Shown here: one piece after another, positions 7,861 through 16,631 of the stretch
Numbering within the stretch: the stretch's first letter is position 1
How the letters are laid out: every line of letters begins with the position of its first letter
NCBI RefSeq assembly: GCF_000601455.1
Contig: NZ_AZQP01000033.1
Coordinates: forward strand, 1-34,759
Origin: Fervidicella metallireducens AeB
Lineage (GTDB): Bacteria; Bacillota; Clostridia; Clostridiales; Caloramatoraceae
Direction: 5' to 3'
DNA: 34,759 nucleotides
The notes under the pieces: generated by a model
What the model was told of the DNA's origin: nothing
Seen by the model: the letters and a program-made list of their open reading frames with translations, nothing else
Databases searched by the model: none
Translations under genes and position numbers: made by a program

Positions 7861-7966
7861 AGTCGAAGAATATTGGCAAAGGGCTTATTATATTTCTAAT
7901 TGTCAGAAAATTTTATCATAAGCAGTAGTAATAATTACAAAATTTTCCACATATATTTGATATAAT
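7861..7966 (+). promoter_or_regulatory. Putative spoIIE promoter with Spo0A-box-like sites
   Basis: The extended -10 TGATATAAT ends at 7966 (TATAAT 7961-7966). A poor -35, TTACAA (7935-7940), sits 20 bases upstream, longer than the normal 17. In Bacillus subtilis spoIIE is read by sigma-A RNA polymerase with Spo0A~P from a promoter with similarly wide spacing (from memory). Two near matches to the 0A box (TTTGTCRAA) lie upstream: AGTCGAA at 7861-7867 and TTGTCAGAA at 7900-7908. The -10 is convincing; the 0A boxes are tentative. Confidence 0.4.
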
Positions 7967-7996
7967 ATCCCTACACTAAGGATGTGGGGTGGGATA

Positions 7997-10387
7997 ATGA
8001 TATATCAACAGGAAATTTTACCTTATAAGAGGGTAACAAAAAATAACAATCAAAAAACTAAGAAGGAGTTAAAATTAATATCGGTTTCTCATATTGCCCT
8101 TTATGCCACTGTTTTTTTTGCCTCTAGAGCTGTAATGCTTAAAGGGTTAATGCCCTTTGGAATAGCTATGTTTACAGCGGCAGCAGGGGTATTGGACAGG
8201 CAGTTGGCGTTATTAACAGGAATTTTTGGGGTTTTAGGATATATAAGTTTATTAAAAGGATATGTATCTCTTTCAAGGGCAGTCTCCCTTATAATTACAA
8301 TGATGTTTATATTTTTTATAAAGGAAAAGGATAAAAATAGAATTTATAAAATATCTGCCATTGCTTTTGTTGTAAACATGTGCATTAATCTTTTATTCCA
8401 TATATACTTTATTTCAGGTGGATTTGTTCTTTATGATGGTTTATTGATATTTTTTGAATCAATAATTATCACTGCGTCATCATATATATTTTCCTATGCC
8501 TTACCTTTATACTTTCAAAATAAAAAAAGAAAGGTATTATCAAGGGAAGAAATTGTCTGCTTAGGATTGGTAATATCTTTAGCAATAGCAGGAACGTTGG
8601 ACATAAAGTATCAATATTTTTCACTGAAAAACATGATTGCATTTATTGTGGTTCTTTTCAGTGGATATATAGAAGGGCCAGGTGCAGGAGCAGCAGTAGG
8701 AGTTGCCCTGGGATTGGTTTCAAGTATATCAGATCCTGCAATGCCAGTTGCAATTGGCATATATTCCTTTTGTGGTCTTATCAGTGGTATTTTTAAAGAG
8801 GTTGGAAAAATAATTACAGCTTTAGCTTTCGTCCTATCTGCAGTATTACTAAGTATGTACACCACAGAAATATTGAATATAAAGGCGGTTTATATGGATA
8901 CCTTGCTGCCTGCTTTGATTTTCCTTATTATACCCGGTAGAAAAATTGAAAAAACAGCACTTCTTGTAGATGGAGATAAAAGAGCATTAGAATTTCAAAA
9001 ATCTTATATTGACAGGGTTAAGGATATGATGTCGGTTAAACTAACCAGACTTTCAGAGGCATTAGTTGGGCTTTCAGAGATTTTAGAGGAAAACGTGAAC
9101 AATGAATTAAAGAAAAAAAGCGAAATAAATGGAATGGTAGAAAAACTAGCTGACAAGGTTTGTGCCAGCTGTGAGTCAAGGGGACAATGCTGGAAAAAAG
9201 AATTGTATTGTACATATGAATCATTTATTGAATTATTAAGGAATGCTGAAAGAATAGGCCGAGTGGGAATAAATGAAATGCCTGAAGATATGAGAAGAAA
9301 GTGCTTAAGACCTAACGAAATGGTTAAACAGGTAAATCATGTTATTGAATTATTCAGGTTGAATAATAAATGGAAGAGAAAATTAATAAATTCAAGGGTG
9401 ATAGTTTCAGAACAAATAAAAGGTATATCTTCACTGATGGAAGATATTGTTGGGGAATTTTCAAGTAATATGGAGTTTAAAAACGATATAGAGGAAGAAA
9501 TTGCTGTGGCACTGGATAGAAAGGGACTTGAATTCAGTGATATATTGGCAATAAAGAACAATAGACATAAATATGAAGTTACGGTTTATACAAAACCATG
9601 TTCAGGACAGCAAAGCTGTACAAAGGATTATATGGGAGTAATATCAAGATGTCTTGGGGTAAAGATGGTTAGGGATAAAAGTAATTGCAAAATAAAAGAG
9701 GATTGTTCATTATGTCAGTTCAGAATGATAGAAGCAGAAAATTATAACATAGCAACTGCTGTTTCTAAATGTGCAAAGGAGGATATTTCTGGTGATTGCC
9801 ATTCTTTTGGGAATATAGGGGAAGGCAGATATATGATTGCTATCAGTGATGGAATGGGCAGCGGTTCTTCGGCTGCAATTGAAAGTAATACTACAATATC
9901 TCTTCTTGAAAAATTTATGGAAGCAGGTTTTGAGAGAAATGCAGCCATAAAGGCAATTAACTCAGTACTGGTTTTAAGAAGTTGTGAAGAGAGCTTTGCC
10001 ACTATTGATATGGGTCTTATAGATATGTATAGTGGAATCGGGGAATTTATAAAGATTGGAGCAGCACCAACCTTTATTAAATCAGGAAGAAATGTGGAGA
10101 TAATCAAAAGCACAAGTCTGCCAGTAGGAATATTAGATGAGGTGGACATAGAAAGTCAGATAGTGGAATTTAAAAATGGTGACATGATAGTTATGGTTAC
10201 TGATGGAATAGTTGACGCTAATGAGGATTTAAAGGAAAAATGGATTGTAAATGCTTTAAGAGAGTTTGAAAGCGGAAATCCTAAGGATGTATCTGATTAC
10301 ATATTAAATAAGGCAAGGGAATATTATGGAGGTAAAGTTCAGGATGATATGACTGTTATAGTATCAAAAATATGGAAAGTAATGTAA
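7997..10387 (+). CDS. spoIIE: Stage II sporulation protein E, membrane PP2C-type phosphatase
   Basis: SpoIIE dephosphorylates the anti-sigma-factor antagonist SpoIIAA, which releases sigma-F in the forespore; it also acts at the asymmetric septum. The protein has 796 residues from ATG 7997, with a G-rich RBS at 7986-7993; B. subtilis SpoIIE is 827. Residues ~30-320 contain about ten hydrophobic segments. A cytoplasmic central region follows (~330-580) with the cysteine cluster CASCESRGQCW. The C-terminal ~210 residues are the phosphatase, with ISDGMGSGSSAA, VTDGIVDANED and QDDMTVIVSKI carrying the metal-binding aspartates. The gene order spoIIE-tilS-hpt-ftsH agrees with other Firmicutes. Its presence shows that the organism belongs to a spore-forming lineage. 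Confidence 0.96.
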   Translation: MIYQQEILPYKRVTKNNNQKTKKELKLISVSHIALYATVFFASRAVMLKGLMPFGIAMFTAAAGVLDRQLALLTGIFGVLGYISLLKGYVSLSRAVSLIITMMFIFFIKEKDKNRIYKISAIAFVVNMCINLLFHIYFISGGFVLYDGLLIFFESIIITASSYIFSYALPLYFQNKKRKVLSREEIVCLGLVISLAIAGTLDIKYQYFSLKNMIAFIVVLFSGYIEGPGAGAAVGVALGLVSSISDPAMPVAIGIYSFCGLISGIFKEVGKIITALAFVLSAVLLSMYTTEILNIKAVYMDTLLPALIFLIIPGRKIEKTALLVDGDKRALEFQKSYIDRVKDMMSVKLTRLSEALVGLSEILEENVNNELKKKSEINGMVEKLADKVCASCESRGQCWKKELYCTYESFIELLRNAERIGRVGINEMPEDMRRKCLRPNEMVKQVNHVIELFRLNNKWKRKLINSRVIVSEQIKGISSLMEDIVGEFSSNMEFKNDIEEEIAVALDRKGLEFSDILAIKNNRHKYEVTVYTKPCSGQQSCTKDYMGVISRCLGVKMVRDKSNCKIKEDCSLCQFRMIEAENYNIATAVSKCAKEDISGDCHSFGNIGEGRYMIAISDGMGSGSSAAIESNTTISLLEKFMEAGFERNAAIKAINSVLVLRSCEESFATIDMGLIDMYSGIGEFIKIGAAPTFIKSGRNVEIIKSTSLPVGILDEVDIESQIVEFKNGDMIVMVTDGIVDANEDLKEKWIVNALREFESGNPKDVSDYILNKAREYYGGKVQDDMTVIVSKIWKVM

Positions 10388-10410
10388 CGGGAGAAAAGCA
10401 TAGTAAAAAG

Positions 10411-10455
10411 GATTAGAAGTATATAGTTAAAAACTTCTAATCTTCTTTTATTTTT
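10411..10455 (+). terminator. Rho-independent terminator of spoIIE
   Basis: GATTAGAAGT (10411-10420) and ACTTCTAATC (10433-10442) form a perfect 10-bp stem with a 12-base loop, followed directly by the T-rich TTCTTTTATTTTT. It separates spoIIE from tilS. Confidence 0.85.
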
Positions 10456-10595
10456 AATCATTATTTGTTATATTGTATATATATCAAAAACAAGGAAAAA
10501 CTTAAAATGCATAATATTATTTGTTCTATGCATAAGGTTTTAAAGTGTGGTGTGAATATGAGGGAAAAGGTTTTTGAATATATAAAAAAAATAAC

Positions 10596-11936
10596 ATGAT
10601 AACTAAGGGTGATGGGATAGTGATTGGGCTTTCTGGAGGTCCTGATTCTACAGCCCTTATTCATATTTTAAACAGTTTAAAGGATGTTTTAGAGATAAAG
10701 TTATATGCAGTACATATAAATCACATGATCAGGGGTGAAGAAGCCTTTAGAGATGAGGAATACTCAAAGACCCTGGCACAATCCATGGGAATACCTTTTT
10801 TTTGTAAAAGAATTAAAATAGAAGACTTTGCAAGAGAAAATAAAATGTCAAGTGAAGAGGCTGGCAGATACGTAAGATACCAATTTTTCGATGAAGTCTT
10901 AAATAAGATGGGAGCAGGAAAGATTGCACTGGCACATAATTTAAACGACCAGGTAGAGACAATGCTCATGAGGTTTTTCAGAGGCTCAGGAATTAGCGGT
11001 ATTGCAGGCATCAGGCCTGTGAGAGATGGAAAATATATAAGGCCTTTGCTTAACTGTAGCAGAGATGAGATAGAGAGATATTGCAGTGAAAATAAATTAA
11101 ATCCTGTTATAGATAGTACAAATAAAGAATGTATATATACTAGGAATAAAATCAGACTAGAGCTTGTACCATATATAAGGGAAAATTTTAACCCTAGATT
11201 CGAAGAGAATATGTTTAAAATGGCTGATTTAGCAAAGGATGAAGACGAGTATTTAAACATAAAGGCACTGGAAGAACTGGAAGGGATAAAAATAAAAGAT
11301 GGAGTTTTAATTGATAATTTTAATGAATTACATATTGCACTTAAAAGAAGGATTTTAAGAACTTTAATTGAATTGATTAAGGGTAATTTAAATGGTATAG
11401 AAGTAAAACATATAGAGGAATGTATAGAACTTATATCTCAAAAGAATACGGGTAAATCAATAAGTTTGCCTGATGATATTGAATGTGTAATTCAATATGA
11501 TATATTTAAAATTAGGAAAAAAACAGATTATAGTCAATTTCAATATGAAATAATTATAAATGGTGAAACTAAAATACCAGAGTTAGGTATGTCCCTTATA
11601 ACAAAATTAATAGATTCAAGTGAAATGGTCAGGGAGAGCTTTAATGTTAAATACTTTGATTATGATAAAATAGATGGAGGGCTAATGGTTAGAAACAGGA
11701 GGGATGGAGATTATATTTATCCTAAGGGTATGAATGGTAGAAAAAAAATTAAAGATATTTTTATAGACAAAAAAATACCTAAAGAAGATAGAGAAAAATT
11801 GCCATTAATAGCTTTAGGCAGTGAAATTTTATGGATATATGGAATAAGAGATACTAAAAATTATAAGGTTGATGGGAATACAAAACGTATCCTTGAAATA
11901 AAATTTGAGAGAGGTGTAAATTATGCTGAATGTTAA
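10596..11936 (+). CDS. tilS: tRNA(Ile)-lysidine synthase, with an apparently displaced N-terminus
   Basis: TilS attaches lysine to C34 of the CAU-anticodon tRNA-Ile so that it reads AUA, and it is normally essential. The 446-residue frame has the ATP-pyrophosphatase P-loop SGGPDS at residues 13-18, then HINHMIRGEEAFRDE and GRYVRYQFF, and the substrate-binding C-terminal domains. Homologues usually begin 12-14 residues earlier with a helix like MxxKVxxxIxKxxM. Exactly that (MREKVFEYIKK) is encoded from ATG 10558 but in another frame, and it runs into TGA at 10597-10599. The two frames meet in a run of eight A (10584-10591); nine would fuse them. As it stands, TilS would start at ATG 10596, which overlaps that TGA (ATGA) and has no RBS of its own. 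It overlaps hpt by 14 bases. Confidence 0.93.
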   Translation: MITKGDGIVIGLSGGPDSTALIHILNSLKDVLEIKLYAVHINHMIRGEEAFRDEEYSKTLAQSMGIPFFCKRIKIEDFARENKMSSEEAGRYVRYQFFDEVLNKMGAGKIALAHNLNDQVETMLMRFFRGSGISGIAGIRPVRDGKYIRPLLNCSRDEIERYCSENKLNPVIDSTNKECIYTRNKIRLELVPYIRENFNPRFEENMFKMADLAKDEDEYLNIKALEELEGIKIKDGVLIDNFNELHIALKRRILRTLIELIKGNLNGIEVKHIEECIELISQKNTGKSISLPDDIECVIQYDIFKIRKKTDYSQFQYEIIINGETKIPELGMSLITKLIDSSEMVRESFNVKYFDYDKIDGGLMVRNRRDGDYIYPKGMNGRKKIKDIFIDKKIPKEDREKLPLIALGSEILWIYGIRDTKNYKVDGNTKRILEIKFERGVNYAEC

Positions 11937-12474
11937 AGACATGATAAAAGATGTTCTTGTATCAGAAGAACAAATTAAGAAAAGAATAAAAGAAATAGCC
12001 CTTGACATTGAGAGGGATTTTCCAGATGGAGATGTAATATTTATTGGAGTTTTAAAGGGTTCTGTAATTTTTGTCTCTGACCTTATGAGGGCAATGAATG
12101 TTAATGTTACAATGGACTTTATGGCGGTTTCAAGTTATGGTATGTCATCGGAGTCATCAGGAATAGTTAGAATATTAAAGGATTTGGATTTTGATATAGA
12201 AAACAGGGATGTTGTTATCGTTGAGGATATAATAGATACTGGAAATACATTAAAATATCTATATGAGTATCTTAGAGCAAGAAATCCTAGAAATTTAAAG
12301 ATTTGTTGTCTTCTTGACAAACCAGAAAGAAGAAAGGCTGATATAAAGGCAGACTATGTAGGATTCAGCATACCAGATGAGTTTGTAGTTGGATACGGTC
12401 TTGACTATGCCGAAATAGGAAGACATCTGCCTTATGTTGGAGTTCTCAAAGAAGAAGTTTACAAAAAGGTTTAA
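11923..12474 (+). CDS. hpt: Hypoxanthine(-guanine) phosphoribosyltransferase
   Basis: This purine-salvage enzyme joins hypoxanthine or guanine to PRPP to make IMP or GMP in the cytoplasm. It has 183 residues, the usual length. The PRPP-binding signature VVIVEDIIDTGNTL lies at residues 97-110, the loop GVLKGSVIF at 42-50 supplies the pyrophosphate-binding LKG, and a conserved C-terminal YGLDYAEIGRHLPYVG follows. The start at 11923 is inside the end of tilS, with GAGAGG (11907-11912) in front of it, so the two genes are probably translationally coupled. The tilS-hpt-ftsH order is conserved in Firmicutes, where TilS and HprT can also act together as regulators of ftsH (known in B. subtilis). There is no terminator between hpt and ftsH. 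Confidence 0.95.
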   Translation: MLNVKDMIKDVLVSEEQIKKRIKEIALDIERDFPDGDVIFIGVLKGSVIFVSDLMRAMNVNVTMDFMAVSSYGMSSESSGIVRILKDLDFDIENRDVVIVEDIIDTGNTLKYLYEYLRARNPRNLKICCLLDKPERRKADIKADYVGFSIPDEFVVGYGLDYAEIGRHLPYVGVLKEEVYKKV

Positions 12475-12482
12475 CTATTGAA

Positions 12483-12511
12483 TTGTTTAAAAACACATAA
12501 TATGTTAAAAT
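12483..12511 (+). promoter_or_regulatory. Probable ftsH promoter
   Basis: TTGTTT (12483-12488) and TAAAAT (12506-12511) are separated by exactly 17 bases, about 36 bases ahead of the ftsH start. This would let ftsH be transcribed on its own as well as by read-through from tilS-hpt. Confidence 0.45.
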
Positions 12512-12547
12512 TTAAGATATCGTTTTAATATTGAGAGGGGGGCTAAA

Positions 12548-14365
12548 ATGAAAAAGTCATTCTTAAAGAATGCTAGCGTTTGGATACTGATTATATTTGC
12601 CTTCTTTGCGGCTATGACTCTGTATGAAACAGGTCCTAAAAAGGATGAAATAAATTATAGTCAGTTGATATCAGCCATAAAAGAAAATAAAGTTAAAAGT
12701 ATAAAGATTGATTCAGAAACTGGAACAGCAAGGGGAGAATATAAGGATGGTAAGGTGTTCACCGCAAATTCAGGTGATCAAAGACCTTTCCAGGAGTTTA
12801 TAACCAACCAATTACAAACAGGCAACATAAAGGTGGATGTTGAATTTACTCCTCCAACAAAATTTCCGATATGGATGTCAATACTTCCTAATGTACTTAT
12901 GTTTATTATGTTAGGAGCAGTATGGTTTATATTCATTCAACAATCCCAGGGTGGCGGCGGCGGAAAAGGAGTAATGAACTTTGGAAAGAGTCGTGCAAAA
13001 CTTGCTACAAATGACAAGAAAAAGGTAACATTCAATGATGTTGCAGGAGCTGATGAAGAAAAAACAGAGCTTCAGGAGGTTGTTGACTTCCTAAAGCATC
13101 CAAGAAAATATATTGAGCTTGGAGCAAGAATTCCAAAGGGTATACTCTTAGTTGGACCTCCAGGAACAGGAAAAACACTTTTAGCAAAGGCAGTTGCTGG
13201 TGAGGCAGGAGTTCCATTTTTCAGTATAAGTGGTTCAGACTTTGTTGAGATGTTTGTTGGTGTAGGTGCTTCAAGGGTTAGAGATTTATTTGAGAACGCT
13301 AAAAAGAATGCACCATGTATAGTATTTATAGATGAAATAGACGCTGTTGGTAGACAAAGGGGAGCAGGTTTAGGTGGAGGTCATGATGAAAGAGAGCAGA
13401 CTCTGAATCAACTCCTTGTAGAGATGGATGGTTTTGGAGCAAATGAAGGAATAATTATGATAGCTGCGACTAACAGACCAGATATATTAGATCCTGCTTT
13501 ATTAAGACCAGGAAGATTTGACAGACAAATAGTTGTAAATACTCCTGACGTAAAGGGAAGAGAAGACATTTTAAGGGTACATTCAAAAAATAAACCTTTA
13601 GATGCTGAAGTTAATCTATCTGTACTTGCAAAGCGTACACCAGGATTTACAGGTGCAGATTTAGAGAATCTTATGAATGAAGCAGCGCTTTTAGCTGTTA
13701 GAAAAGATAAAAAATTAATCACCATGGAAGAACTAGAAGAAGCAATAACCAGGGTAATTGCTGGGCCTGAAAAGAAGAGCAGGGTTATGAGTGAAAAGGA
13801 AAAGAAGTTAACAGCTTATCATGAAGCAGGTCATGCTGTTGTAATGAAGCTTCTTCCTAATGCAGACCCGGTACATCAAATAAGTATAATACCAAGAGGA
13901 AGAGCTGGAGGATACACCCTTTCATTGCCACAAGAGGATAGATACTATGCTTCAAAGACTCATCTTGAAGAAGAGATAGTTGGACTTCTTGGAGGAAGGG
14001 TAGCAGAAAAACTTATTTTAGATGATATAAGTACAGGTGCTAAGAATGATATTGAAAGAGCATCAAATATCGCAAGAAAAATGGTAATGGAATACGGAAT
14101 GAGCGAGATCTTAGGACCAATAGAATTTGGAACTGGTCACGATGAAGTATTCTTAGGAAGAGATTTTAACAAATCAAGAAACTTCAGTGAAGAAGTTGCT
14201 GCTGTTATAGATAAAGAAATCAAGAGAATAATAGATACTGGATACCACAGAGCAGAAACACTGCTAAAGGAAAACATAAACAAACTTCATAGGGTGGCTG
14301 AAGCATTACTGGAAAAGGAAAAACTTGAAGCAGAGGAGTTTGAAGTTTTATTCAATGAGGCCTAA
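12548..14365 (+). CDS. ftsH: ATP-dependent zinc metalloprotease FtsH
   Basis: FtsH is a membrane-bound AAA+ hexameric protease that removes damaged membrane proteins and short-lived regulators. The protein has 605 residues. Helix 1 is at about 11-25 and helix 2 at about 109-130, with an extracytoplasmic domain between them. A glycine-rich linker (GGGGGKG) leads to the AAA module with Walker A GPPGTGKT (203-210), Walker B VFIDEID (259-265) and the second region of homology ending in RPGRFDR. The zinc site HEAGH is at 425-429. All catalytic residues are present. The RBS GAGAGGGGGG directly precedes the ATG. It ends the spoIIE-tilS-hpt-ftsH block and has its own terminator. Confidence 0.98.
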   Translation: MKKSFLKNASVWILIIFAFFAAMTLYETGPKKDEINYSQLISAIKENKVKSIKIDSETGTARGEYKDGKVFTANSGDQRPFQEFITNQLQTGNIKVDVEFTPPTKFPIWMSILPNVLMFIMLGAVWFIFIQQSQGGGGGKGVMNFGKSRAKLATNDKKKVTFNDVAGADEEKTELQEVVDFLKHPRKYIELGARIPKGILLVGPPGTGKTLLAKAVAGEAGVPFFSISGSDFVEMFVGVGASRVRDLFENAKKNAPCIVFIDEIDAVGRQRGAGLGGGHDEREQTLNQLLVEMDGFGANEGIIMIAATNRPDILDPALLRPGRFDRQIVVNTPDVKGREDILRVHSKNKPLDAEVNLSVLAKRTPGFTGADLENLMNEAALLAVRKDKKLITMEELEEAITRVIAGPEKKSRVMSEKEKKLTAYHEAGHAVVMKLLPNADPVHQISIIPRGRAGGYTLSLPQEDRYYASKTHLEEEIVGLLGGRVAEKLILDDISTGAKNDIERASNIARKMVMEYGMSEILGPIEFGTGHDEVFLGRDFNKSRNFSEEVAAVIDKEIKRIIDTGYHRAETLLKENINKLHRVAEALLEKEKLEAEEFEVLFNEA

Positions 14366-14370
14366 TTAAA

Positions 14371-14394
14371 GCGGAACCAAAGTTCCGCTTTTTT
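14371..14394 (+). terminator. Rho-independent terminator of ftsH
   Basis: GCGGAAC (14371-14377) and GTTCCGC (14382-14388) form a perfect 7-bp GC-rich stem with a 4-base loop, followed by six T. The structure ends just before an ATG at 14395, which argues against that ATG as the next gene's start. Confidence 0.93.
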
Positions 14395-14421
14395 ATGAAA
14401 AATACAAAGGTGGTGCTAGAT

Positions 14422-14820
14422 ATGATGGAAAATGTAAAGGTTGGGCTTAAAGCAAAAATTGAAACAGTTGCAGAGCCAAAGGATTCTGCTGTAAACTATG
14501 GAAGTGGTGGAGTTGATGTATATTCAACACCTGCTATGGTAGGGCTTATGGAATCAGCAGCAAAAAAAGCTGTAGATACATTTCTTCCAGATGGCTATAC
14601 AACAGTAGGTATAAAGCTAGATATTAAGCATTTAGCTGCAACACCAATAGGAATGAAGGTAAAGGCTGAAGCTGAGCTTATTGAGGTTGATGGAAGAAAA
14701 TTAACTTTTAAAGTAGAGGCCTACGATGAAGCAGAAAAAATCGGAGAAGGGCTTCATGAAAGATTTGTAATAGATTCAGAAAAATTCCTATCAAAGCTGA
14801 ACAACAAAACTATAAAATAA
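14422..14820 (+). CDS. Hot-dog fold thioesterase, FlK (fluoroacetyl-CoA thioesterase)-like
   Basis: This enzyme would hydrolyse a small acyl-CoA. It has 132 residues from ATG 14422, with AAGGTGG 11-17 bases upstream; the ATG at 14395 overlaps a terminator. The active-site residues of Streptomyces FlK are Thr42, Glu50 and His76. Here Thr36 (in VYSTPAM), Glu44 (GLMES) and His70 (DIKHLAATP) keep the same spacing with a constant offset of six. The motif TTVGIKLDIKHLAATPIG is typical of this single-domain hot-dog family, which is common in Clostridia, where the true substrate is unknown; fluoroacetyl-CoA itself is unlikely. It stands alone between two terminators, and its -10 was not identified, so it may depend on read-through from ftsH. 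Confidence 0.8.
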   Translation: MMENVKVGLKAKIETVAEPKDSAVNYGSGGVDVYSTPAMVGLMESAAKKAVDTFLPDGYTTVGIKLDIKHLAATPIGMKVKAEAELIEVDGRKLTFKVEAYDEAEKIGEGLHERFVIDSEKFLSKLNNKTIK

Positions 14821-14824
14821 CTAT

Positions 14825-14877
14825 AAAAAAGTCTCTTAATTTGTTGTAACTGACGTAACAAATTAAGAGACTTTTTT
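14825..14877. terminator. Strong bidirectional-type terminator
   Basis: A perfect 21-bp stem: positions 14825-14845 (A6 then GTCTCTTAATTTGTT) pair with 14857-14877 (AACAAATTAAGAGAC then T6). With A6 on one side and T6 on the other it could stop transcription in both directions, although the next gene is on the same strand. Confidence 0.9.
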
Positions 14878-14884
14878 ATATACA

Positions 14885-14910
14885 AGGGACATATAAGTAC
14901 TGTTTGATAG
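14885..14910. repeat. Solo copy of the AGGGACATATAA ... TTGATAG repeat
   Basis: The 12-mer found at 692-703 beside the transposase recurs here, followed again by TTGATAG after 7 bases instead of 6. The distal complement TTATATGTC present in copy 1 is missing. It may be a decayed recognition end of the same mobile element. It lies in the gap upstream of the lipoprotein gene. Confidence 0.4.
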
Positions 14911-15061
14911 GGTAGAAATTTATTAAAGTTTGCAACAATGGTAGAATTAATAATTTTTAATATTTATTTATTCTATATTAATCCTTATACTATATAATAT
15001 AGGTACATAAATTAGAATTAAGTATAGTTATGTTTATTTATAAAAGTTCCTGGAGGAAAAA

Positions 15062-15340
15062 ATGAAAAGGTTATTGAGTTGTATTTTGTTGGTCTTCATG
15101 TTAGTGCAATTTTCAGGCTGTGGAAATAAAAATCTAAAGGAAAATAGTGAAAAAAATTTAAAGACTCAAACATCAACATTAAAGAATAAATCTAAGGATA
15201 ATGAGAACTCAAAGTCATCAATTCAAAAACAGGAAAATGATGAGGTTGACAAAATAGGAGATGAAACGAAGGCATTAATAGAGGACATCGACAATATTAT
15301 TGATTCTTTGGATGAGGCGGAAAGTGTAGATAAGAATTAG
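15062..15340 (+). CDS. Small predicted lipoprotein
   Basis: The protein has 92 residues with an N-terminal hydrophobic signal and a lipobox ending in FSGC, so Cys20 would be lipidated after cleavage by signal peptidase II and the protein anchored outside the cell membrane. The rest is Lys/Asn/Ser/Glu-rich and probably disordered, with an acidic helical end. I do not recognise a family. A good RBS (GGAGG) lies just ahead of the ATG, and a possible -10, TATAAT, is at 14993-14998. The next gene follows after 15 bases, so the two are likely co-transcribed and may work together at the cell surface, possibly as an input to the two-component system that follows. That functional link is inference. 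Confidence 0.75.
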   Translation: MKRLLSCILLVFMLVQFSGCGNKNLKENSEKNLKTQTSTLKNKSKDNENSKSSIQKQENDEVDKIGDETKALIEDIDNIIDSLDEAESVDKN

Positions 15341-15355
15341 CTAGGAGGAATTAAA

Positions 15356-15868
15356 TTGAAGAAGTTTATTGTAGCTTTTGTAGCCATTATATTGTTTATG
15401 CCATTTACATCTGCACAGGCACGTACTAGATTTATAAAGTTTAACCATTTTTATAGTGTCAATAGTATACAAAATAAAGATTTAACTAAGCAGATAAATG
15501 AGCTAAAAAAGAAATTAAAAGATTTAAATGATGATAATAATGAACTAAAGAAAGTAACAAAAGAAAAGAATCAGAAAGTTATAAAGGAAATCGACAAGAT
15601 TGACGATGGATTAAAAACTGTTTCAAATAAAAAATTGAAATTGATAAAACTTCAATTAGAAAAAGTAAAAGATATATCAGATGAAATTAAAAAAACAGTA
15701 GGTTCAGTAAAAATAGAAAATTACAGCTTTGAAAACAATGAATATAATAATAGTTTAGATGAGGCCGTAGAAAATCTCAAAAATATGATAGAAATACAAG
15801 AAAAGAGAAAATTACTGCTTACCAAGCTAAATGATGAGTTGGATATTTTGTTGAATTTGTTAAAATGA
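15356..15868 (+). CDS. Secreted coiled-coil protein of unknown function
   Basis: The protein has 170 residues from a TTG start at 15356, chosen because AGGAGG (15343-15348) sits 7 bases upstream. A signal peptide (residues 1-22, cleavage after TSAQA) leads to a mature protein that is almost entirely charged amphipathic helix: residues ~40-115 and ~130-168 have Leu/Ile-spaced heptads with many Lys and Glu, so it should form a coiled coil. There is no catalytic motif. It is downstream of the lipoprotein and ahead of the response regulator. Secreted helical proteins beside sensor kinases sometimes modulate the sensor, but nothing in the sequence proves that here. Confidence 0.72.
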   Translation: MKKFIVAFVAIILFMPFTSAQARTRFIKFNHFYSVNSIQNKDLTKQINELKKKLKDLNDDNNELKKVTKEKNQKVIKEIDKIDDGLKTVSNKKLKLIKLQLEKVKDISDEIKKTVGSVKIENYSFENNEYNNSLDEAVENLKNMIEIQEKRKLLLTKLNDELDILLNLLK

Positions 15869-15895
15869 GGATGCTTTATAGGCATCCTTATTTTA
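15868..15895 (+). terminator. Weak terminator after the coiled-coil gene
   Basis: AGGATGC (15868-15874) and GCATCCT (15882-15888) form a 7-bp stem, followed by TATTTTAT. The short stem and broken T run suggest only partial termination before the two-component genes. Confidence 0.5.
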
Positions 15896-15938
15896 TAATT
15901 AAATTAAGATAATTTTTGTAAAGTAAGGAGATGATACT

Positions 15939-16631
15939 GTGAATGAAAGAATATTAATAGTTGATGATGATAGAGATATAGTTGAATTAATCAGTGATAT
16001 ATTAGAGGAAGAAGGCTATGAAATTCATAAGGAATATAACGGAAAGGGAGCTTTGGAAAAAATAGAAGAAAATAGATATGACTTAATTATTCTAGATATA
16101 ATGATGCCAGGTATGGACGGACTGGAAGTTTTGAAGAAAGTTCGTGATAAAGTAGAGAGCCCAATTCTTTTTCTTACAGCAAAGTCTAAAAGTATGGATA
16201 AAGTAATAGGCTTTGAAATAGGTGCAGACGACTATATAACAAAGCCCTTTGATGATTATGAGCTTATTGCCAGGGTTAAGGCCCATATAAGAAGAAGTAA
16301 GAGAGAAGAAAAAATAACATATACTGATGACGGTATATTGAAATTTAAAGGGATAGAGATAAACAAAAATTCCTATGAGGTTTTCCTTGAGGGAGAGAAA
16401 ATTGAGCTTTCTACTAGAGAGTTTCAAATTTTATGTTATCTAATGGAAAATGCAAATTTAGTTTTAACTCGCGAGCAGATATATAACAGCATATGGGGTT
16501 ATGAAGAATATGGGGATATAAATACAGTTACAGTCCATATAAAGAAACTTAGAGAAAAGGTAGATAAGGATGATAGGTATATAAAAACCATATGGGGTAT
16601 AGGGTATAAATTTGTAGGTGAAAGAGAATGA
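15939..16631 (+). CDS. OmpR/PhoB-family response regulator
   Basis: The protein has 230 residues from GTG 15939 (AAGGAG at 15925-15930). In the receiver domain (1-~115), Asp10/Asp11 form the acidic pocket, Asp53 in ILDIMMPG is the phosphorylation site, and Thr80 and Lys102 (TKPF) complete the switch. The C-terminal winged helix (~130-228) carries LSTREFQIL and VTVHIKKLREKV, the OmpR-type DNA-recognition region. On phosphorylation it would dimerise and bind direct repeats at target promoters. Its last four bases overlap the start of the histidine kinase (ATGA at 16628), which marks translational coupling. Targets are unknown; the lipoprotein and coiled-coil genes just upstream are candidates. 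Confidence 0.95.
   Translation: MNERILIVDDDRDIVELISDILEEEGYEIHKEYNGKGALEKIEENRYDLIILDIMMPGMDGLEVLKKVRDKVESPILFLTAKSKSMDKVIGFEIGADDYITKPFDDYELIARVKAHIRRSKREEKITYTDDGILKFKGIEINKNSYEVFLEGEKIELSTREFQILCYLMENANLVLTREQIYNSIWGYEEYGDINTVTVHIKKLREKVDKDDRYIKTIWGIGYKFVGERE

Noticed and set aside
10721-11260. Minus-strand frame of 179 codons inside tilS
   Set aside because: Antisense shadow; Ser/Leu/Ile-rich and without an RBS.
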